Below, piece after piece: positions 47,944 through 58,861 of a stretch of DNA of 64,000 nucleotides; the first letter of the stretch is position 1, and the number at the start of each line of letters is the position of its first letter. The notes beneath the pieces were generated by a model. The model had not been told where the DNA came from. It searched no databases and saw only the letters and a program-made list of their open reading frames with translations. Both the position numbers and the translations under genes were made by a program. This stretch comes from Agrobacterium cucumeris (GTDB lineage Bacteria > Pseudomonadota > Alphaproteobacteria > Rhizobiales > Rhizobiaceae): NCBI RefSeq assembly GCF_030036535.1, contig NZ_CP080388.1, positions 1,979,001-2,043,000 of the forward strand, read 5' to 3'.

Positions 47944-47988
47944 GCATTTCCAGTAAAAGTGCGTAGCGGTTTTACGTCCGGAAAATGC
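47944..47988. repeat. Nested palindromic intergenic repeat
   Basis: GCATTTCC (47944-47951) pairs with GGAAAATGC (47980-47988), and an inner GTAAAA/GTTTTAC pair lies at 47953-47974. The pattern resembles a short repeat that I recognise as common between genes in Agrobacterium, Rhizobium and relatives. It follows the binding-protein stop within the operon and may stabilise the upstream message. Confidence 0.65.
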
Positions 47989-48086
47989 GAAACTTGAAGA
48001 ACTCCTCCCGGAGAACACCCGGTACCGGTCGCGCGTGAAGCGCGGCCGGAGACACACGGCCCATCCAAACCGAGGAAGACCGTTCG

Positions 48087-49094
48087 ATGCTGAGATTTCT
48101 GACGATACGCGTAGCATCCGCCATTCCGGTGCTGTTGATCCTGAGCGTGGTGACCTTCGCCATCATTCAGGCGCCGCCCGGCGATTATGCCGACTATATC
48201 CGCTCGCAGCTGATGAACCAGGGCGGCGCGTCCTTCGAACAGGCGGAAGCGCAGGCGCAGGCCTATCGTGTCGAACACGGCCTCGATCAGCCGCTTGCCG
48301 TGCAATATTTCAACTGGATCGGCGGCATCGTCACCCGCGGCGATTTCGGTTACAGCTTCTATTACAACAAGCCGGTTGCCGATGTGGTTGGCGAACGCCT
48401 GCCGCGCACAATTGCGCTGGCGCTGGTCTGCCACATCTTCGCATCCATTCTCGGCATCGCTTTCGGCATCTGGGCGGCCACACGGCAATATTCCTGGGTC
48501 GACAACCTGCTCTCCACCGTCGCCTTCCTCGGCATGACGATCCCGCGCTTCCTGATGGCGCTGATCCTCGTCTATCTCATGGTGTTTCATTTCGACGTGT
48601 CGGAGATCGGCAGCTTCTTCTCGCCGCAATATGGCGGTGCGCCGTGGTCATGGGGCAAATTCGTCGATCTCGTCAGCCATGTCTGGCCGGTGGTCGCCAT
48701 CGCCGTCTTCGGTGGGCTCGCCTATAATATGCGGGTGATGCGCGGCAATCTGCTGGATACGCTGAATGCGCAATATGTCGAGACGGCCCGCGCCAAGGGG
48801 CTTTCGGAAGGTGCGGTCATCATGCGCCATGCCGTGCCGAATGCCGTGCACCCGCTGGTCATGTATCAGGGCGTCGTGCTGCCCTATATGCTGAGCGGCG
48901 AAATCGAGACCGCCATCATCTTCGCGCTGCCGACAGTCGGTCCGGCCATCGTCGGCTCCATGGCGGTGGGCGATGTCTATGTCACCGCGACCTTCATGAT
49001 GGTGCTGGCCGCGACGCTGATCGTCGGCAACATCATCGCCGACATGCTGCTTGCCATGCTTGACCCACGCGTTCGCGAATTCGGGAGGGCCTGA
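48087..49094 (+). CDS. ABC transporter permease (DppB/OppB family)
   Basis: The 335-residue membrane protein starts 'MLRFLTIRVASAIPVLLILSVVTFAIIQAPPGDYAD', typical of DppB, and carries the EAA loop 'YVETARAKGLSEGAVIMRHAVPNAVHPLV'. It is the first permease of the oligomer importer. Its stop is separated from the second permease start by one base (TGAgATG arrangement at 49092-49098). Confidence 0.94.
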   Translation: MLRFLTIRVASAIPVLLILSVVTFAIIQAPPGDYADYIRSQLMNQGGASFEQAEAQAQAYRVEHGLDQPLAVQYFNWIGGIVTRGDFGYSFYYNKPVADVVGERLPRTIALALVCHIFASILGIAFGIWAATRQYSWVDNLLSTVAFLGMTIPRFLMALILVYLMVFHFDVSEIGSFFSPQYGGAPWSWGKFVDLVSHVWPVVAIAVFGGLAYNMRVMRGNLLDTLNAQYVETARAKGLSEGAVIMRHAVPNAVHPLVMYQGVVLPYMLSGEIETAIIFALPTVGPAIVGSMAVGDVYVTATFMMVLAATLIVGNIIADMLLAMLDPRVREFGRA

Positions 49095-49095
49095 G

Positions 49096-50232
49096 ATGAT
49101 GGCGTTTGACGAAGTGAAAAACGAAACCGCCATCACCCCCAAGCCTGAACGCGGCACGCAGGGTAATGAGTCCTATCTCGCGCTGGTATGGCGGCGTCTC
49201 AGGCGCTCATTCACGGGCATGGTCGGGCTGGTGCTGGTGGTGCTGCTGATCCTGATTGCCGTCTTTGCGGATTTCTTCGCGCCGATGAACCCGCTTGAAA
49301 CCAATGCCAGCTTCTCGCCGCCGCAGGTGGTGCGATTTTCTGACAAGGACGGCAATTTCAGTCCGTTCCCCCGCGTTTACGCGACTGCCGAAACGGAAGA
49401 GCTCGATCCAGTCACCTTCCAGCCCATCGTCGGGCCGGATTACGACAATCCCGTTTATCTCGGTTTCTTCGTCAAAGGTGCGGAATACAGGCTTTTGGGT
49501 CTCATTCCGATGAGCCGGCATTTCTTCGGCTCGACGGACGGCAAGCCGGTGCATTTTCTCGGAACCGATAAATTCGGACGCGACGTGCTGTCGCGCGCCA
49601 TCTACGGTTCGCGTATCTCGCTTGCCATCGCGCTCAGCGTTGTGGCCATCGTCACCGTCATCGGCACCAGTGTCGGGCTGATATCAGGCTATTTCGGCGG
49701 CCCGCTGGATGCCTGGGTGCAGCGTTTCGTGGAAGTGGTTCTCGCTTTCCCGCAATTGCCGCTTTATCTCGCGCTGACGTCTCTCATCCCGGTCACCGCG
49801 CCAACCACCGTGTTCCTCGTCTTCGTGGTCGGTGTCATGTCCGCGCTCGGTTGGGCGCAGATGTCGCGGGAGGTGCGTGGCAAAACGCTGGCGCTGGCGC
49901 GTATCGATTATGTGCGGGCGGCCATTGCCGTCGGTGCCACCGACCGGCGCATCATTTTCCAGCATATCCTGCCGAATGTGATGAGCCATGTGATCGTCGC
50001 CGTGACGCTGCATATTCCGAGCGTCGTGCTGCTCGAATCCTTCCTCGGTTTCCTCGGCTTTGCGGTGAAGCCGCCACTCATCTCCTGGGGGCTGATGCTG
50101 CAGGATACCGCGACCTATTCCGTCATCGGTTCCTATCCCTGGATTCTCGCACCGGTCGGTTTTGTACTGGTCACAGTCTTTGCCTTCAACGCGCTCGGCG
50201 ATGGCCTGCGCGATGCCGTCGATCCCTATTGA
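49096..50232 (+). CDS. ABC transporter permease (DppC/OppC family)
   Basis: The protein has 378 residues, longer than DppC (about 300). A periplasmic insert of roughly 80 residues lies after the first helix ('PPQVVRFSDKDGNFSPFPRVYATAETEELDPVTFQPIVGPDYDN'). The core has 'HFLGTDKFGRDVLSRAIYGSRISL' and the EAA loop 'IDYVRAAIAVGATDRRIIFQHILPNVMSHVIV'. Such inserts occur in the oligosaccharide-type OppC subgroup. ATGs at 49096 and 49099 are both possible. Confidence 0.93.
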   Translation: MMAFDEVKNETAITPKPERGTQGNESYLALVWRRLRRSFTGMVGLVLVVLLILIAVFADFFAPMNPLETNASFSPPQVVRFSDKDGNFSPFPRVYATAETEELDPVTFQPIVGPDYDNPVYLGFFVKGAEYRLLGLIPMSRHFFGSTDGKPVHFLGTDKFGRDVLSRAIYGSRISLAIALSVVAIVTVIGTSVGLISGYFGGPLDAWVQRFVEVVLAFPQLPLYLALTSLIPVTAPTTVFLVFVVGVMSALGWAQMSREVRGKTLALARIDYVRAAIAVGATDRRIIFQHILPNVMSHVIVAVTLHIPSVVLLESFLGFLGFAVKPPLISWGLMLQDTATYSVIGSYPWILAPVGFVLVTVFAFNALGDGLRDAVDPY

Positions 50233-50244
50233 GAGGAGCGTAAA

Positions 50245-51912
50245 ATGGTAGCTAGCCAGAACAACACATACGCCCCCGCGATCCGCTTCGATGCTGATAA
50301 TCGCAACGACGACGCCATCATCGACGCCCGCAATATCGCCGTGAGCTTCAAGGTGGAGCACGGCACGGTCGAAGCGGTGAAGGACATCTCCTTCCAGCTC
50401 TATCGCGGCGAGACGATCGCCATCGTCGGCGAATCCGGTTCGGGGAAATCGGTAACGGCGCGCACTGTCATGGGCCTTCTGACAAAGCGGGCTTCCGTTT
50501 CGAAATCCGCCACCGTGCGGTTCAACGGCGACGACATATTGAAGTTTTCGAGCCGCCAGCGCCGGGCACTGCGTGGCAACCGCATCTCGATGATCTTTCA
50601 GGAGCCGATGAGTTCGCTGAACCCGATCTATACGATCGGTAGCCAGATCGTCGAGGCGATCCGCGTCCACTCGAAACTGAGCAAGAAGCAGGCCGAGGCG
50701 AGGGCGCTCGATCTTCTGCGGCAGGTGCAGATACCGGAGCCTGAAGCGCGGCTTAAGCAATATCCGCACCAGCTTTCCGGCGGCCAGCGGCAGCGTGTGA
50801 TGATCGCCATGGCGCTCTCCAACGATCCGGACGTGCTGATTGCCGATGAGCCGACCACTGCGCTCGATGTGACGGTGCAGGCGCAGATCCTCAACCTCAT
50901 CCGCGACCTGCAGAAACAGCGCGGCATGGCCGTGGTCCTCATCACCCATGACCTGACCATCGTGAAGCAGTTCTCCGATTACGTCTACGTCATGCAGCAC
51001 GGCGAGATGCGTGAGCACAACACCACGGAAAAGCTCTTTGAAGCGCCGCAGCACCCCTACACAAAGAAGCTGCTCGGCTCCGAACCGCATGGCACGGCGA
51101 AACCGCTGCCGGAAAATTCCGGCGTGCTGCTGACGGCAAGCGGTGTACGCGTTTCCTTCATGATGCGTTACGGCGGGTTGTTCAAACCGGAACTGAAAGA
51201 ACTGATCGCCGTCGACAGTCTCGGCCTGACCCTCAGGCGGCACGAGACGCTGGGGCTCGTTGGTGAATCCGGTTCCGGCAAGACCACTTTCGGACAATCG
51301 CTGCTGCGGCTGAACGAGCCGGTGGGCGGCGAGGTGGTCTTCGATGGCGAGAGGGTCGATGGCCGCTCCCGCGCTCAAATGCGGCCCCTGCGTTCGCGTA
51401 TGCAGATCGTCTTTCAGGACCCTTTCGCCTCGCTCAATCCGCGCATGACCATTGGCCAGATCATCGAGGAAGGCCTCATCATCAACGGTCTTGGCAAAAC
51501 CAAGGCCGAAAGACTGGAGCGGGTGCGCGATGCGCTGGAGGCGGCGGGCATGCCCGGCAACATCCTCTCACGTTTCCCGCACGAATTCTCCGGCGGCCAA
51601 CGCCAGCGCATCGCCATTGCCCGTGCGGTGGCGCTGGAGCCGGAATTCATCTTGCTCGACGAGCCAACCTCGGCGCTCGATCTTTCCGTGCAGGCGCAGA
51701 TCATCGATCTGCTGCGCAAGCTGCAGGATGAGCGAGGCCTGAGCTACCTGTTCATCTCGCATGACCTGAAGGTGGTGCGCGCACTCTGTCACCGCGTCAT
51801 CGTCATGCAAAGCGGGCGCATCGTCGAGGAAGGCCCTGTCGAGGACGTTCTTACTCACCCAAAAACCGAATATACTCAGCGGCTTGTACGAGCCGCCTTC
51901 GAAATCGCTTGA
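50245..51912 (+). CDS. Double ABC ATPase (DppD-DppF fusion)
   Basis: The 555-residue protein contains two complete nucleotide-binding domains. Domain 1 has '[10 protein letters not shown]', '[32 protein letters not shown]'. Domain 2 has '[10 protein letters not shown]', '[32 protein letters not shown]'. It therefore replaces separate D and F subunits. The start at 50245 follows GAGGAG. Fused ATPases of this type are common in rhizobial oligomer importers. Confidence 0.94.
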   Translation: MVASQNNTYAPAIRFDADNRNDDAIIDARNIAVSFKVEHGTVEAVKDISFQLYRGETIAIVGESGSGKSVTARTVMGLLTKRASVSKSATVRFNGDDILKFSSRQRRALRGNRISMIFQEPMSSLNPIYTIGSQIVEAIRVHSKLSKKQAEARALDLLRQVQIPEPEARLKQYPHQLSGGQRQRVMIAMALSNDPDVLIADEPTTALDVTVQAQILNLIRDLQKQRGMAVVLITHDLTIVKQFSDYVYVMQHGEMREHNTTEKLFEAPQHPYTKKLLGSEPHGTAKPLPENSGVLLTASGVRVSFMMRYGGLFKPELKELIAVDSLGLTLRRHETLGLVGESGSGKTTFGQSLLRLNEPVGGEVVFDGERVDGRSRAQMRPLRSRMQIVFQDPFASLNPRMTIGQIIEEGLIINGLGKTKAERLERVRDALEAAGMPGNILSRFPHEFSGGQRQRIAIARAVALEPEFILLDEPTSALDLSVQAQIIDLLRKLQDERGLSYLFISHDLKVVRALCHRVIVMQSGRIVEEGPVEDVLTHPKTEYTQRLVRAAFEIA

Positions 51913-51934
51913 ATGCCAAATGCCGGAGGTAGAA

Positions 51935-53308
51935 ATGGCAAGAGATCCCAAGATCACATTTATCGGCGCAGGTTCCACTGTTTTCATGAAGAACATCATC
52001 GGTGATGTGCTGCAGCGTCCGGCGCTTTCCGGCGCCACCATTGCGCTGATGGATATCAATCGTGAAAGGCTGGAAGAAAGCGCCATCGTCGTCAACAAGC
52101 TGATTTCGACGCTCGGGGCAAAGGCGAAGGCCGAGACCCATACCGACCAGAAAAAGGCGCTTGCCGGCGCTGATTTCGTCGTCGTCGCTTTCCAGATCGG
52201 CGGTTATGAGCCCTGCACGGTTACCGACTTCGAGGTGCCGCGCAAATATGGCCTGCGCCAGACCATTGCCGATACGCTGGGTGTCGGCGGCATCATGCGC
52301 GGCCTTCGCACCGTACCGCATCTGTGGAAGATCTGCGAGGACATGCTGGCCGTCTGCCCCAACGCCATCATGCTGCAATATGTGAACCCGATGGCGATCA
52401 ACACCTGGGCGATTGCCGAGAAATACCCGACGATCCGGCAGGTGGGTCTTTGCCATTCCGTGCAGGGCACCGCCATGGAACTCGCCCATGATCTCGACAT
52501 TCCCTATGAGGAAATCCGCTACCGTTCTGCCGGCATCAACCACATGGCGTTTTTCCTGGAATTCGAGCACCGCCAGCCCGATGGCAGCTACAGAAACCTT
52601 TATCCCGATCTCGTGCGCGGCTACCGCGAAGGCCGTGCACCAAAACCCGGCTGGAACCCGCGCTGCCCCAACAAGGTGCGTTACGAGATGCTGACAAGGC
52701 TCGGTTATTTCGTCACGGAAAGCTCCGAGCATTTCGCCGAATATACGCCCTATTTCATCAAGGAAGGCCGCGAAGACCTGATCGAGAAATTTGGCATCCC
52801 GCTTGATGAATATCCGAAGCGCTGCATCGAGCAGATCGAGCGCTGGAAGGGCCAGGCGGCCGCTTATCGTTCTGCCGACAAGATCGAGGTGAAGCCATCA
52901 AAGGAATATGCCTCTTCCATCATCAATTCCGTCTGGACCGGCGAACCCTCCGTCATCTACGGCAACCAGCGCAACAATGGCTGCATCACCTCGCTGCCGG
53001 CCAATTGCGCGGCGGAAGTGCCTTGCCTCGTCGACCATAACGGCGTGCAGCCGACGTTCATCGGCGAATTGCCGCCGCAGCTCACCGCGTTGATGCGCAC
53101 CAACATCAACGTGCAGGAGCTGACGGTGCGGGCGCTGATGAGCGAAAACCGCGAGCACATCTTCCATGCGGCGATGATGGACCCGCATACGGCGGCGGAA
53201 CTGGATCTCGACCAGATATGGTCGCTGGTGGACGATCTTCTTGTCGCCCATCGCGACTGGCTGCCGGAGTGGACGCAGGTGGAGGTGAAGCGGGCGCGGG
53301 CGGTGTAA
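51935..53308 (+). CDS. melA: GH4 family glycosidase with CHSV signature (alpha-galactosidase MelA type)
   Basis: The 457-residue NAD/Mn-dependent GH4 enzyme starts at 51935 after GGAGG. NAD motif 'ITFIGAGSTVFMKN', metal-site signature C173-H174-S175-V176 and H203 in 'GINHMAFF' are visible. The CHSV signature marks the alpha-galactosidase clade. It is the last gene of the transporter operon whose first gene encodes a CHGV-type GH4 enzyme, so two different alpha-linkages, or a galacturonide and a galactoside, may be removed from one imported oligomer. Confidence 0.87.
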   Translation: MARDPKITFIGAGSTVFMKNIIGDVLQRPALSGATIALMDINRERLEESAIVVNKLISTLGAKAKAETHTDQKKALAGADFVVVAFQIGGYEPCTVTDFEVPRKYGLRQTIADTLGVGGIMRGLRTVPHLWKICEDMLAVCPNAIMLQYVNPMAINTWAIAEKYPTIRQVGLCHSVQGTAMELAHDLDIPYEEIRYRSAGINHMAFFLEFEHRQPDGSYRNLYPDLVRGYREGRAPKPGWNPRCPNKVRYEMLTRLGYFVTESSEHFAEYTPYFIKEGREDLIEKFGIPLDEYPKRCIEQIERWKGQAAAYRSADKIEVKPSKEYASSIINSVWTGEPSVIYGNQRNNGCITSLPANCAAEVPCLVDHNGVQPTFIGELPPQLTALMRTNINVQELTVRALMSENREHIFHAAMMDPHTAAELDLDQIWSLVDDLLVAHRDWLPEWTQVEVKRARAV

Positions 53309-53758
53309 ACTGCCCACCGTCAACGGCGGACCGGAGGCTGCTGTGGAAGCGCGTGGCCTTCGGACCTCTGGCAAAGGTTTTGTAACCTCTCTTCCGTCAT
53401 CCTCGGGCTTGTCCCGAGGATTCACAACCCGGCACGACGATGGATCCTCGGGTCAAGCCCGAGGATGACGCCGAGTGTTGTGAAAGACTTGGCGGCAGCC
53501 TTTGGCGGTCGTTATGACAAGCCACAAAACAATCGGCGTGCGGAACTTGCCCTGTTCCGGCTACCTTTCCATAACATCCCTGGGGGGGACTTGACTTGTA
53601 TCAAGGCCGCTAAGCTCCACGATACCTAAACACCCCGTGACCCGGCCTACTCCCCAAACAGGAGAAATGTCGGATACAAATTCTAAACGCAAAGGTGGCT
53701 GGCTTCTTCGGTTTCATCGTATTACGGTTGAAAACCGAAGGGTTCATGGGGAAGACGG
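53309..53758. other. 450-base intergenic region with a palindromic repeat and no gene
   Basis: The region lies between the GH4 gene and the HlyD-type gene. It holds the palindromic repeat at 53395-53470. Short frames inside it lack ribosome sites and family resemblance. The promoter for the downstream export system should lie in 53500-53740, where a TTGACT occurs near 53590, but no convincing -10 partner was found at normal spacing. Confidence 0.6.
53395..53470. repeat. Palindromic intergenic repeat, copy 2
   Basis: Same unit as at 14431: two hairpins, each ATCCTCGGG - 5 bases - CCCGAGGAT (53399-53421 and 53444-53466), with outer GTCATCC/GGATGAC ends. The 22-base centre differs from copy 1 (33 bases). 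It follows the GH4 gene stop and may serve as its terminator. Confidence 0.85.
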
Positions 53759-54823
53759 ATGTCTAAAAAAGGCTTGCTCATTGGTCTGGTGGTTCTGGTT
53801 GTTGCCGGTGTCGCCTATTTCTCCTGGTCAAAGCTGAAGGGAGAGGGACTTCCCGCCGGCTTTGTGGCCAGTAACGGCCGGATCGAGGCAGTCGAGATCG
53901 ACATTTCCACAAAAACCGCCGGCCGCCTTCAGGATATCATGGTGCGCGAAGGCGATTTCGTGAAAGCCGGGCAAGTGCTTGCGCAGATGGACACCGCCCA
54001 GCTGGAGGCCAGGAAACGTCAGGCGGAAGCGCAGCTTCGCCGCGCGAAAATTGCCATCGATACCGCCAACAGCCTCGTTGCCCAGCGGGAAGCGGAAAAA
54101 ACCTCCGCTCAGGCGGTGGTCGAACAGCGCAAGGCGCAACTCGATTCCGCGTCGAAGACCAATACACGCTCCAAACAGCTGCTGACGGGCAACGCCGTGT
54201 CGCAGCAGATCGTTGACGACAGCGAGGCGGCCGAGCAATCCGCCCGTGCCACGCTTGCTTCGGCGCAGGCTTCGCTTGCCGCATCCGATGCGGCAATCAA
54301 TGCCGCCAAGGCGCAGATCGTTGATGCCGAAGCGGCTGTGGATGCGGCGCAGGCCGATATCGAAAGCATTGAGACGGATATAGACGATGCGACGCTGAAA
54401 TCGCCCCGCGACGGTCGTGTGCAATATCGTATCGCCCAGCCGGGAGAAGTGCTCTCCGCCGGTGGGCGGGTTCTCAACCTCGTCGATCTCGGCGATGTCT
54501 ATATGACGTTTTTCCTGCCGACGGCCGAGGCCGGCCGCACGTCCATGGGCTCCGATGTTCGCCTGATCCTCGACGCCGCACCGCAATATACCATTCCGGC
54601 CAAGGTTTCCTTCGTCGCCGATGTCGCGCAATTCACACCCAAAACGGTGGAGACAGAAGAGGAGCGCCAGAAGCTGACGTTCCGGGTGCGGGCGCAAATT
54701 CCGCAGGAGCTGCTGCAGAAATATATTCAATATGTCAAAACCGGTCTGCCCGGCATGGCCTATGTCCGGCTTGATCCGCAGGCCGCCTGGCCGGAAAACC
54801 TCGAACGCAATCTCGTCAAGTGA
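53759..54823 (+). CDS. HlyD-family membrane fusion protein (YhiI-like)
   Basis: The 354-residue periplasmic adaptor has one N-terminal membrane anchor (about residues 5-23), a lipoyl half ('[28 protein letters not shown]'), a long Ala/Gln-rich coiled coil (about 75-210), the second lipoyl half ('[34 protein letters not shown]') and a beta-barrel. Its stop overlaps the start of the ABC fusion protein by one base. With the next two genes it forms the same trio as E. coli yhiI-rbbA-yhhJ, an ABC-2 type export system of unclear substrate. Confidence 0.92.
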   Translation: MSKKGLLIGLVVLVVAGVAYFSWSKLKGEGLPAGFVASNGRIEAVEIDISTKTAGRLQDIMVREGDFVKAGQVLAQMDTAQLEARKRQAEAQLRRAKIAIDTANSLVAQREAEKTSAQAVVEQRKAQLDSASKTNTRSKQLLTGNAVSQQIVDDSEAAEQSARATLASAQASLAASDAAINAAKAQIVDAEAAVDAAQADIESIETDIDDATLKSPRDGRVQYRIAQPGEVLSAGGRVLNLVDLGDVYMTFFLPTAEAGRTSMGSDVRLILDAAPQYTIPAKVSFVADVAQFTPKTVETEEERQKLTFRVRAQIPQELLQKYIQYVKTGLPGMAYVRLDPQAAWPENLERNLVK

Positions 54824-57609
54824 TGGTGGCCGCCATGGTCGCACCCTCCACGAGCACGAAAAACGATCCGAATGCGCCCGTCGCGCGACTGGCGGATGTG
54901 CGGCTGACCTTTGGCAGCACGGTAGCGCTGGCCGACATATCGGTCGAGATTCCCGCTGGCCGGATGATCGGGCTGATCGGGCCGGATGGTGTCGGCAAAT
55001 CCAGTCTGCTGTCGCTTGTCTCCGGCGCACGCGCCATACAAAAGGGAAAAGTGGAGGTTCTGGGCGGCGATATGTCCGATCCGCGCCACCGTGAGGACAC
55101 CTGCCCGCGCATTGCCTATATGCCGCAGGGCCTCGGCAAGAACCTTTACCCGACCCTTTCCGTCTTCGAGAATATCGATTTCTTCGGCAGGCTGTTCGGG
55201 CAGGGCAGCAGGGAGCGACAGGCGCGTATTGCCGAATTGCTCAAGAGTACCGGTCTGGAGCCTTTTACGGACCGCCCGGCCATGAAGCTTTCCGGCGGCA
55301 TGAAGCAGAAGCTCGGGCTCTGCTGCGCGCTGATCCACGATCCTGACCTGCTCATTCTCGATGAGCCGACCACCGGTGTCGACCCGCTGTCGCGCCGGCA
55401 GTTCTGGGAGCTGATCGATACGATCCGTGCCGGACGTCCGGGCATGAGTGTGATCGTCGCGACGGCCTATATGGAAGAGGCAGCCGGCTTCGACTGGCTG
55501 GTCGCCATGGATGGCGGCAAAATCCTCGCCACCGGCTCCCCCGACGAACTTCTCGAACGCACCTCGACCGCCAATCTCGATACCGCCTTCATCGCTCTCC
55601 TGCCGGAAGAAAAGCGCAAGGATTATCACGAGGTGCATATCGCGCCACGCAAGGTGACGGATGATGGCGACTATGCCATCGAGGCGTCGCATCTCAGCAT
55701 GCGCTTCGGTGATTTCACCGCCGTCGACAATGTCAGCTTCAAAATTCCGCGCGGCGAGATTTTCGGCTTTCTCGGCTCGAATGGTTGCGGAAAATCCACC
55801 ACCATGAAAATGCTGACCGGGCTTCTGGCCGCCAGCGAAGGCGAAGCGAAGCTGTTCGGGCATAAGGTGGATGCCAGCGACATGGCGATCCGCCACCGCG
55901 TCGGTTACATGAGCCAGGCGTTCTCGCTCTATTCCGAACTGACCGTGCGCCAGAACCTCGATCTGCACGCGCGGCTGTTCAAGCTACCGGAAGAAACCAT
56001 TCAGCCGCGTATCGCCGAGATGGCGGAGCGTTTCGATCTGGGTGCGGTCATGGAAACCATGCCTGACGACCTGCCGCTTGGCATCCGCCAAAGGCTGTCG
56101 CTGGCCGTGGCGATGATCCATTCACCTGACATTCTCATCCTCGATGAGCCGACCTCGGGTGTTGACCCGGTGGCGCGGGACGGCTTCTGGCAAATCCTCG
56201 CGGATCTGTCGCGTAACGACAATGTCACCATCTTCATCTCCACCCATTTCATGAATGAGGCGGAGCGCTGCGACCGGATTTCGCTGATGCATGCCGGCAA
56301 GGTGCTGATCAGCGATACGCCTGACGCGATTACCAAAAGCCGCGATGCCGCGACGCTGGAAGAGGCTTTTGTCGCCTATCTCGAGGATGCCTCCGGTGTC
56401 AAAAAGGCGGAGCCCGCGACAGCGCCTGCCGCGGTAACAGACGTACCCGTGACGCAACATGCAACACCTGCTCGCAAACGTTTCTTCGATGTCAGACGCA
56501 TGTTCAGCTATACGCGCCGTGAGGCGCTGGAACTGCAGCGCGACCCCATTCGCGGCACGCTGGCGGTGCTCGGCAGTGTCATCCTGATGTTCGTGATCGG
56601 CTACGGCATCAATCTCGATGTCGAGGATCTGACCTTCGCGGTGCTGGACCGTGGCGATTCCACTATCAGCCGTGATTACGTGCTCGACATAGCCGGCTCG
56701 CGTTACTTCATCGAGAAAGAGCCGATCCGCGACTATGCCGATATGGACAGGCGCATGCGCGACGGGGAACTCAGCCTTGCCATCGAAATCCCGCCCGGTT
56801 TCGGCCGTGATGTCCTGCGCGGCAAGACGGTGGAGGTTGGTGCGTGGATCGATGGCGCCATGCCGCAGCGGGCGGAGACCGTGCGCGGTTACGTGCAGGG
56901 CATGCATCAGACATGGCTGGCGCGCAAGGCGAGTGAAATCTACGGCAGCGCGGCGACGCAAAGCACATTCAGCATCGAGACGCGCTATCGTTACAATCCC
57001 GATGTCAAAAGCCTTGTCGCCATGGTGCCGGCGGTCATTCCGCTGCTGCTGATGCTCATACCGGCCATGCTTTCGGCACTCAGCGTCGTCCGGGAAAAGG
57101 AGCTCGGCTCCATCGTCAATCTTTACGTGACGCCGACGACGCGGCTGGAATTCCTGATCGGCAAGCAGCTTCCCTACGTTGCGCTTGGCATGCTCAACTT
57201 CCTGCTTTTGACGGCATTTGCGATCTTCATCTTCCGGGTGCCGTTTACCGGCAGTTATCTTGCTTACGCGACGGGCGCCTTGCTTTTTGTCATCATCGCC
57301 ACATCCATCGGTCTCGTCATGTCGTCCTTCATGAAAAGCCAGATCGCGGCGATCTTCGGCACCGCCTTGCTGACGCTTATTCCGGCGACGCAATATTCGG
57401 GCATGATCGATCCGGTTTCGTCGCTGCAGGGGGCGGGGGCCTTTATCGGCAACATCTATCCCGCCACCTATTTCATGACCATTTCGCGTGGCACCTTCTC
57501 AAAGGGGCTGGATTTCGCCGGCCTTTCCGGCTCGTTCCTGCCGCTCATCATCGCCATTCCGCTGCTGCTCATCGCCGGCGCCGCCCTCTTGAGGAAACAG
57601 GCGTCATGA
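54823..57609 (+). CDS. rbbA: Double ABC ATPase fused to ABC-2 permease (RbbA-like)
   Basis: The protein has about 928 residues. The first ATPase domain has '[16 protein letters not shown]' and '[32 protein letters not shown]'. The second has '[16 protein letters not shown]', a degenerate signature '[32 protein letters not shown]' and a switch histidine. A C-terminal ABC-2 membrane domain (about 560-925) has six helices with a large loop. E. coli RbbA has the same layout and was reported to be ribosome-associated, but the membrane domain and neighbours argue for export. Starts at GTG 54820, ATG 54823 and ATG 54835 are possible. Confidence 0.92.
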   Translation: MVAAMVAPSTSTKNDPNAPVARLADVRLTFGSTVALADISVEIPAGRMIGLIGPDGVGKSSLLSLVSGARAIQKGKVEVLGGDMSDPRHREDTCPRIAYMPQGLGKNLYPTLSVFENIDFFGRLFGQGSRERQARIAELLKSTGLEPFTDRPAMKLSGGMKQKLGLCCALIHDPDLLILDEPTTGVDPLSRRQFWELIDTIRAGRPGMSVIVATAYMEEAAGFDWLVAMDGGKILATGSPDELLERTSTANLDTAFIALLPEEKRKDYHEVHIAPRKVTDDGDYAIEASHLSMRFGDFTAVDNVSFKIPRGEIFGFLGSNGCGKSTTMKMLTGLLAASEGEAKLFGHKVDASDMAIRHRVGYMSQAFSLYSELTVRQNLDLHARLFKLPEETIQPRIAEMAERFDLGAVMETMPDDLPLGIRQRLSLAVAMIHSPDILILDEPTSGVDPVARDGFWQILADLSRNDNVTIFISTHFMNEAERCDRISLMHAGKVLISDTPDAITKSRDAATLEEAFVAYLEDASGVKKAEPATAPAAVTDVPVTQHATPARKRFFDVRRMFSYTRREALELQRDPIRGTLAVLGSVILMFVIGYGINLDVEDLTFAVLDRGDSTISRDYVLDIAGSRYFIEKEPIRDYADMDRRMRDGELSLAIEIPPGFGRDVLRGKTVEVGAWIDGAMPQRAETVRGYVQGMHQTWLARKASEIYGSAATQSTFSIETRYRYNPDVKSLVAMVPAVIPLLLMLIPAMLSALSVVREKELGSIVNLYVTPTTRLEFLIGKQLPYVALGMLNFLLLTAFAIFIFRVPFTGSYLAYATGALLFVIIATSIGLVMSSFMKSQIAAIFGTALLTLIPATQYSGMIDPVSSLQGAGAFIGNIYPATYFMTISRGTFSKGLDFAGLSGSFLPLIIAIPLLLIAGAALLRKQAS

Positions 57610-58724
57610 GGTTGTTTTCGTCCAACATCTTCCAGCTCGGTATCAAGGAACTGCGCGGTCTGGCGCGTGACGGCATGTTGCTGCTCCTCATCGTCTACGC
57701 TTTCACACTGCAAATCTACACCGGCTCCAGCGCGCTGCCGGAAACGCTGAACAATGCCGCCATCGCCATTGTCGACGAGGATCAGTCGCCGCTTTCCGGC
57801 CGCATCAGCACGGCGTTTTATCCGCCCTATTTCGCGCCGCCGAAGCAGATTTCGATTGCGGAAATGGACAAGCGCATGGATGCCGGGCTCGATACCTTCG
57901 CGCTCAACATCCCACCGGATTTCCAGCGCCGGCTGATGGCCGGGCAGCAACCCGCGATCCAGCTCAATATCGACGCCACCCGCATGAGCCAGGCTTTCAG
58001 TGGCGGCGGTTATGTTCAGACCATCGTGACGAGCGAAGTTCAGGAATATATGAACCGATATCGCGGTGTGACTTCGGTGCCGGTGGATCTGACGCTGCGC
58101 TCCCGCTTCAACCCGGAACTGGACAAGTCGTGGTTCGGCTCGATCAACAACATCATCACCGCCATCACCATGCTGTCGATCGTACTGACGGGAGCGGCGC
58201 TCATTCGCGAGCGTGAGCATGGCACGGTCGAGCATCTGCTGGTCATGCCGGTCACGCCGCTGGAAATCATGCTCAGCAAGGTCTGGTCCATGGGCCTTGT
58301 TGTGCTGGTCGCCTCGGCATTTTCGCTGTTTGTTGTTGTCAGGGGTCTGCTTGCCATTCCCATCGAAGGCTCGCTCTTGCTCTTTCTGCTTGGAACTGCC
58401 CTGCAGCTCTTCGCCATGACGTCGATGGGCATATTCCTTGCGACGGTTGCCGGGTCCATGCCGCAATTCGGCATGTTGCTGATCCTGTTCCTTTTGCCGC
58501 TGCAGGTGCTTTCGGGCGCCATGACGCCGCGGGAGAGCATGCCTGATATCATCCAGTATCTCATGCTTCTCGCTCCCAACACCCATTTCGTCATCCTGGC
58601 GCAATCGGTGCTTTTCAGGGGCGCGGGGCTGGATGTGGTGTGGCCGCAACTGCTGGCGCTGCTCGCCATCGGTTCGGCGCTCTTTATCTTTGCGCTTCGC
58701 CGCTTCCGACGTTTTCTGCGCTAA
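57606..58724 (+). CDS. yhhJ: ABC-2 type permease (YhhJ-like)
   Basis: The 372-residue ABC-2 permease has one N-terminal helix ('[23 protein letters not shown]'), a roughly 150-residue external domain, then five C-terminal helices including '[48 protein letters not shown]'. It overlaps the fusion ATPase gene by four bases and would pair with that protein's membrane domain to form the pore. Confidence 0.93.
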   Translation: MRLFSSNIFQLGIKELRGLARDGMLLLLIVYAFTLQIYTGSSALPETLNNAAIAIVDEDQSPLSGRISTAFYPPYFAPPKQISIAEMDKRMDAGLDTFALNIPPDFQRRLMAGQQPAIQLNIDATRMSQAFSGGGYVQTIVTSEVQEYMNRYRGVTSVPVDLTLRSRFNPELDKSWFGSINNIITAITMLSIVLTGAALIREREHGTVEHLLVMPVTPLEIMLSKVWSMGLVVLVASAFSLFVVVRGLLAIPIEGSLLLFLLGTALQLFAMTSMGIFLATVAGSMPQFGMLLILFLLPLQVLSGAMTPRESMPDIIQYLMLLAPNTHFVILAQSVLFRGAGLDVVWPQLLALLAIGSALFIFALRRFRRFLR

Positions 58725-58861
58725 AGTGAGGGGAACCCGCCATTTTTACGCCATTTCCGGACAAGTTGAATTAATTGTGTTCGGTAACGGTATGTTCGCC
58801 TTCCGGGAATATGCCTATGAGGACGGCTGGGTAAAAGCGGGCTTTGTTCAGGAGTAGCATA

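Noticed and set aside
47999..48020. Single CTCCTCCC near 48002 as another anti-Shine-Dalgarno sRNA
   Set aside because: Only one copy occurs and it is not held in a loop by a convincing stem. It lies in an operon gap next to a repeat.
49684..51378. 564-codon open frame antisense to the OppC permease and double ATPase genes
   Set aside because: It spans two real genes and shows no protein family pattern.
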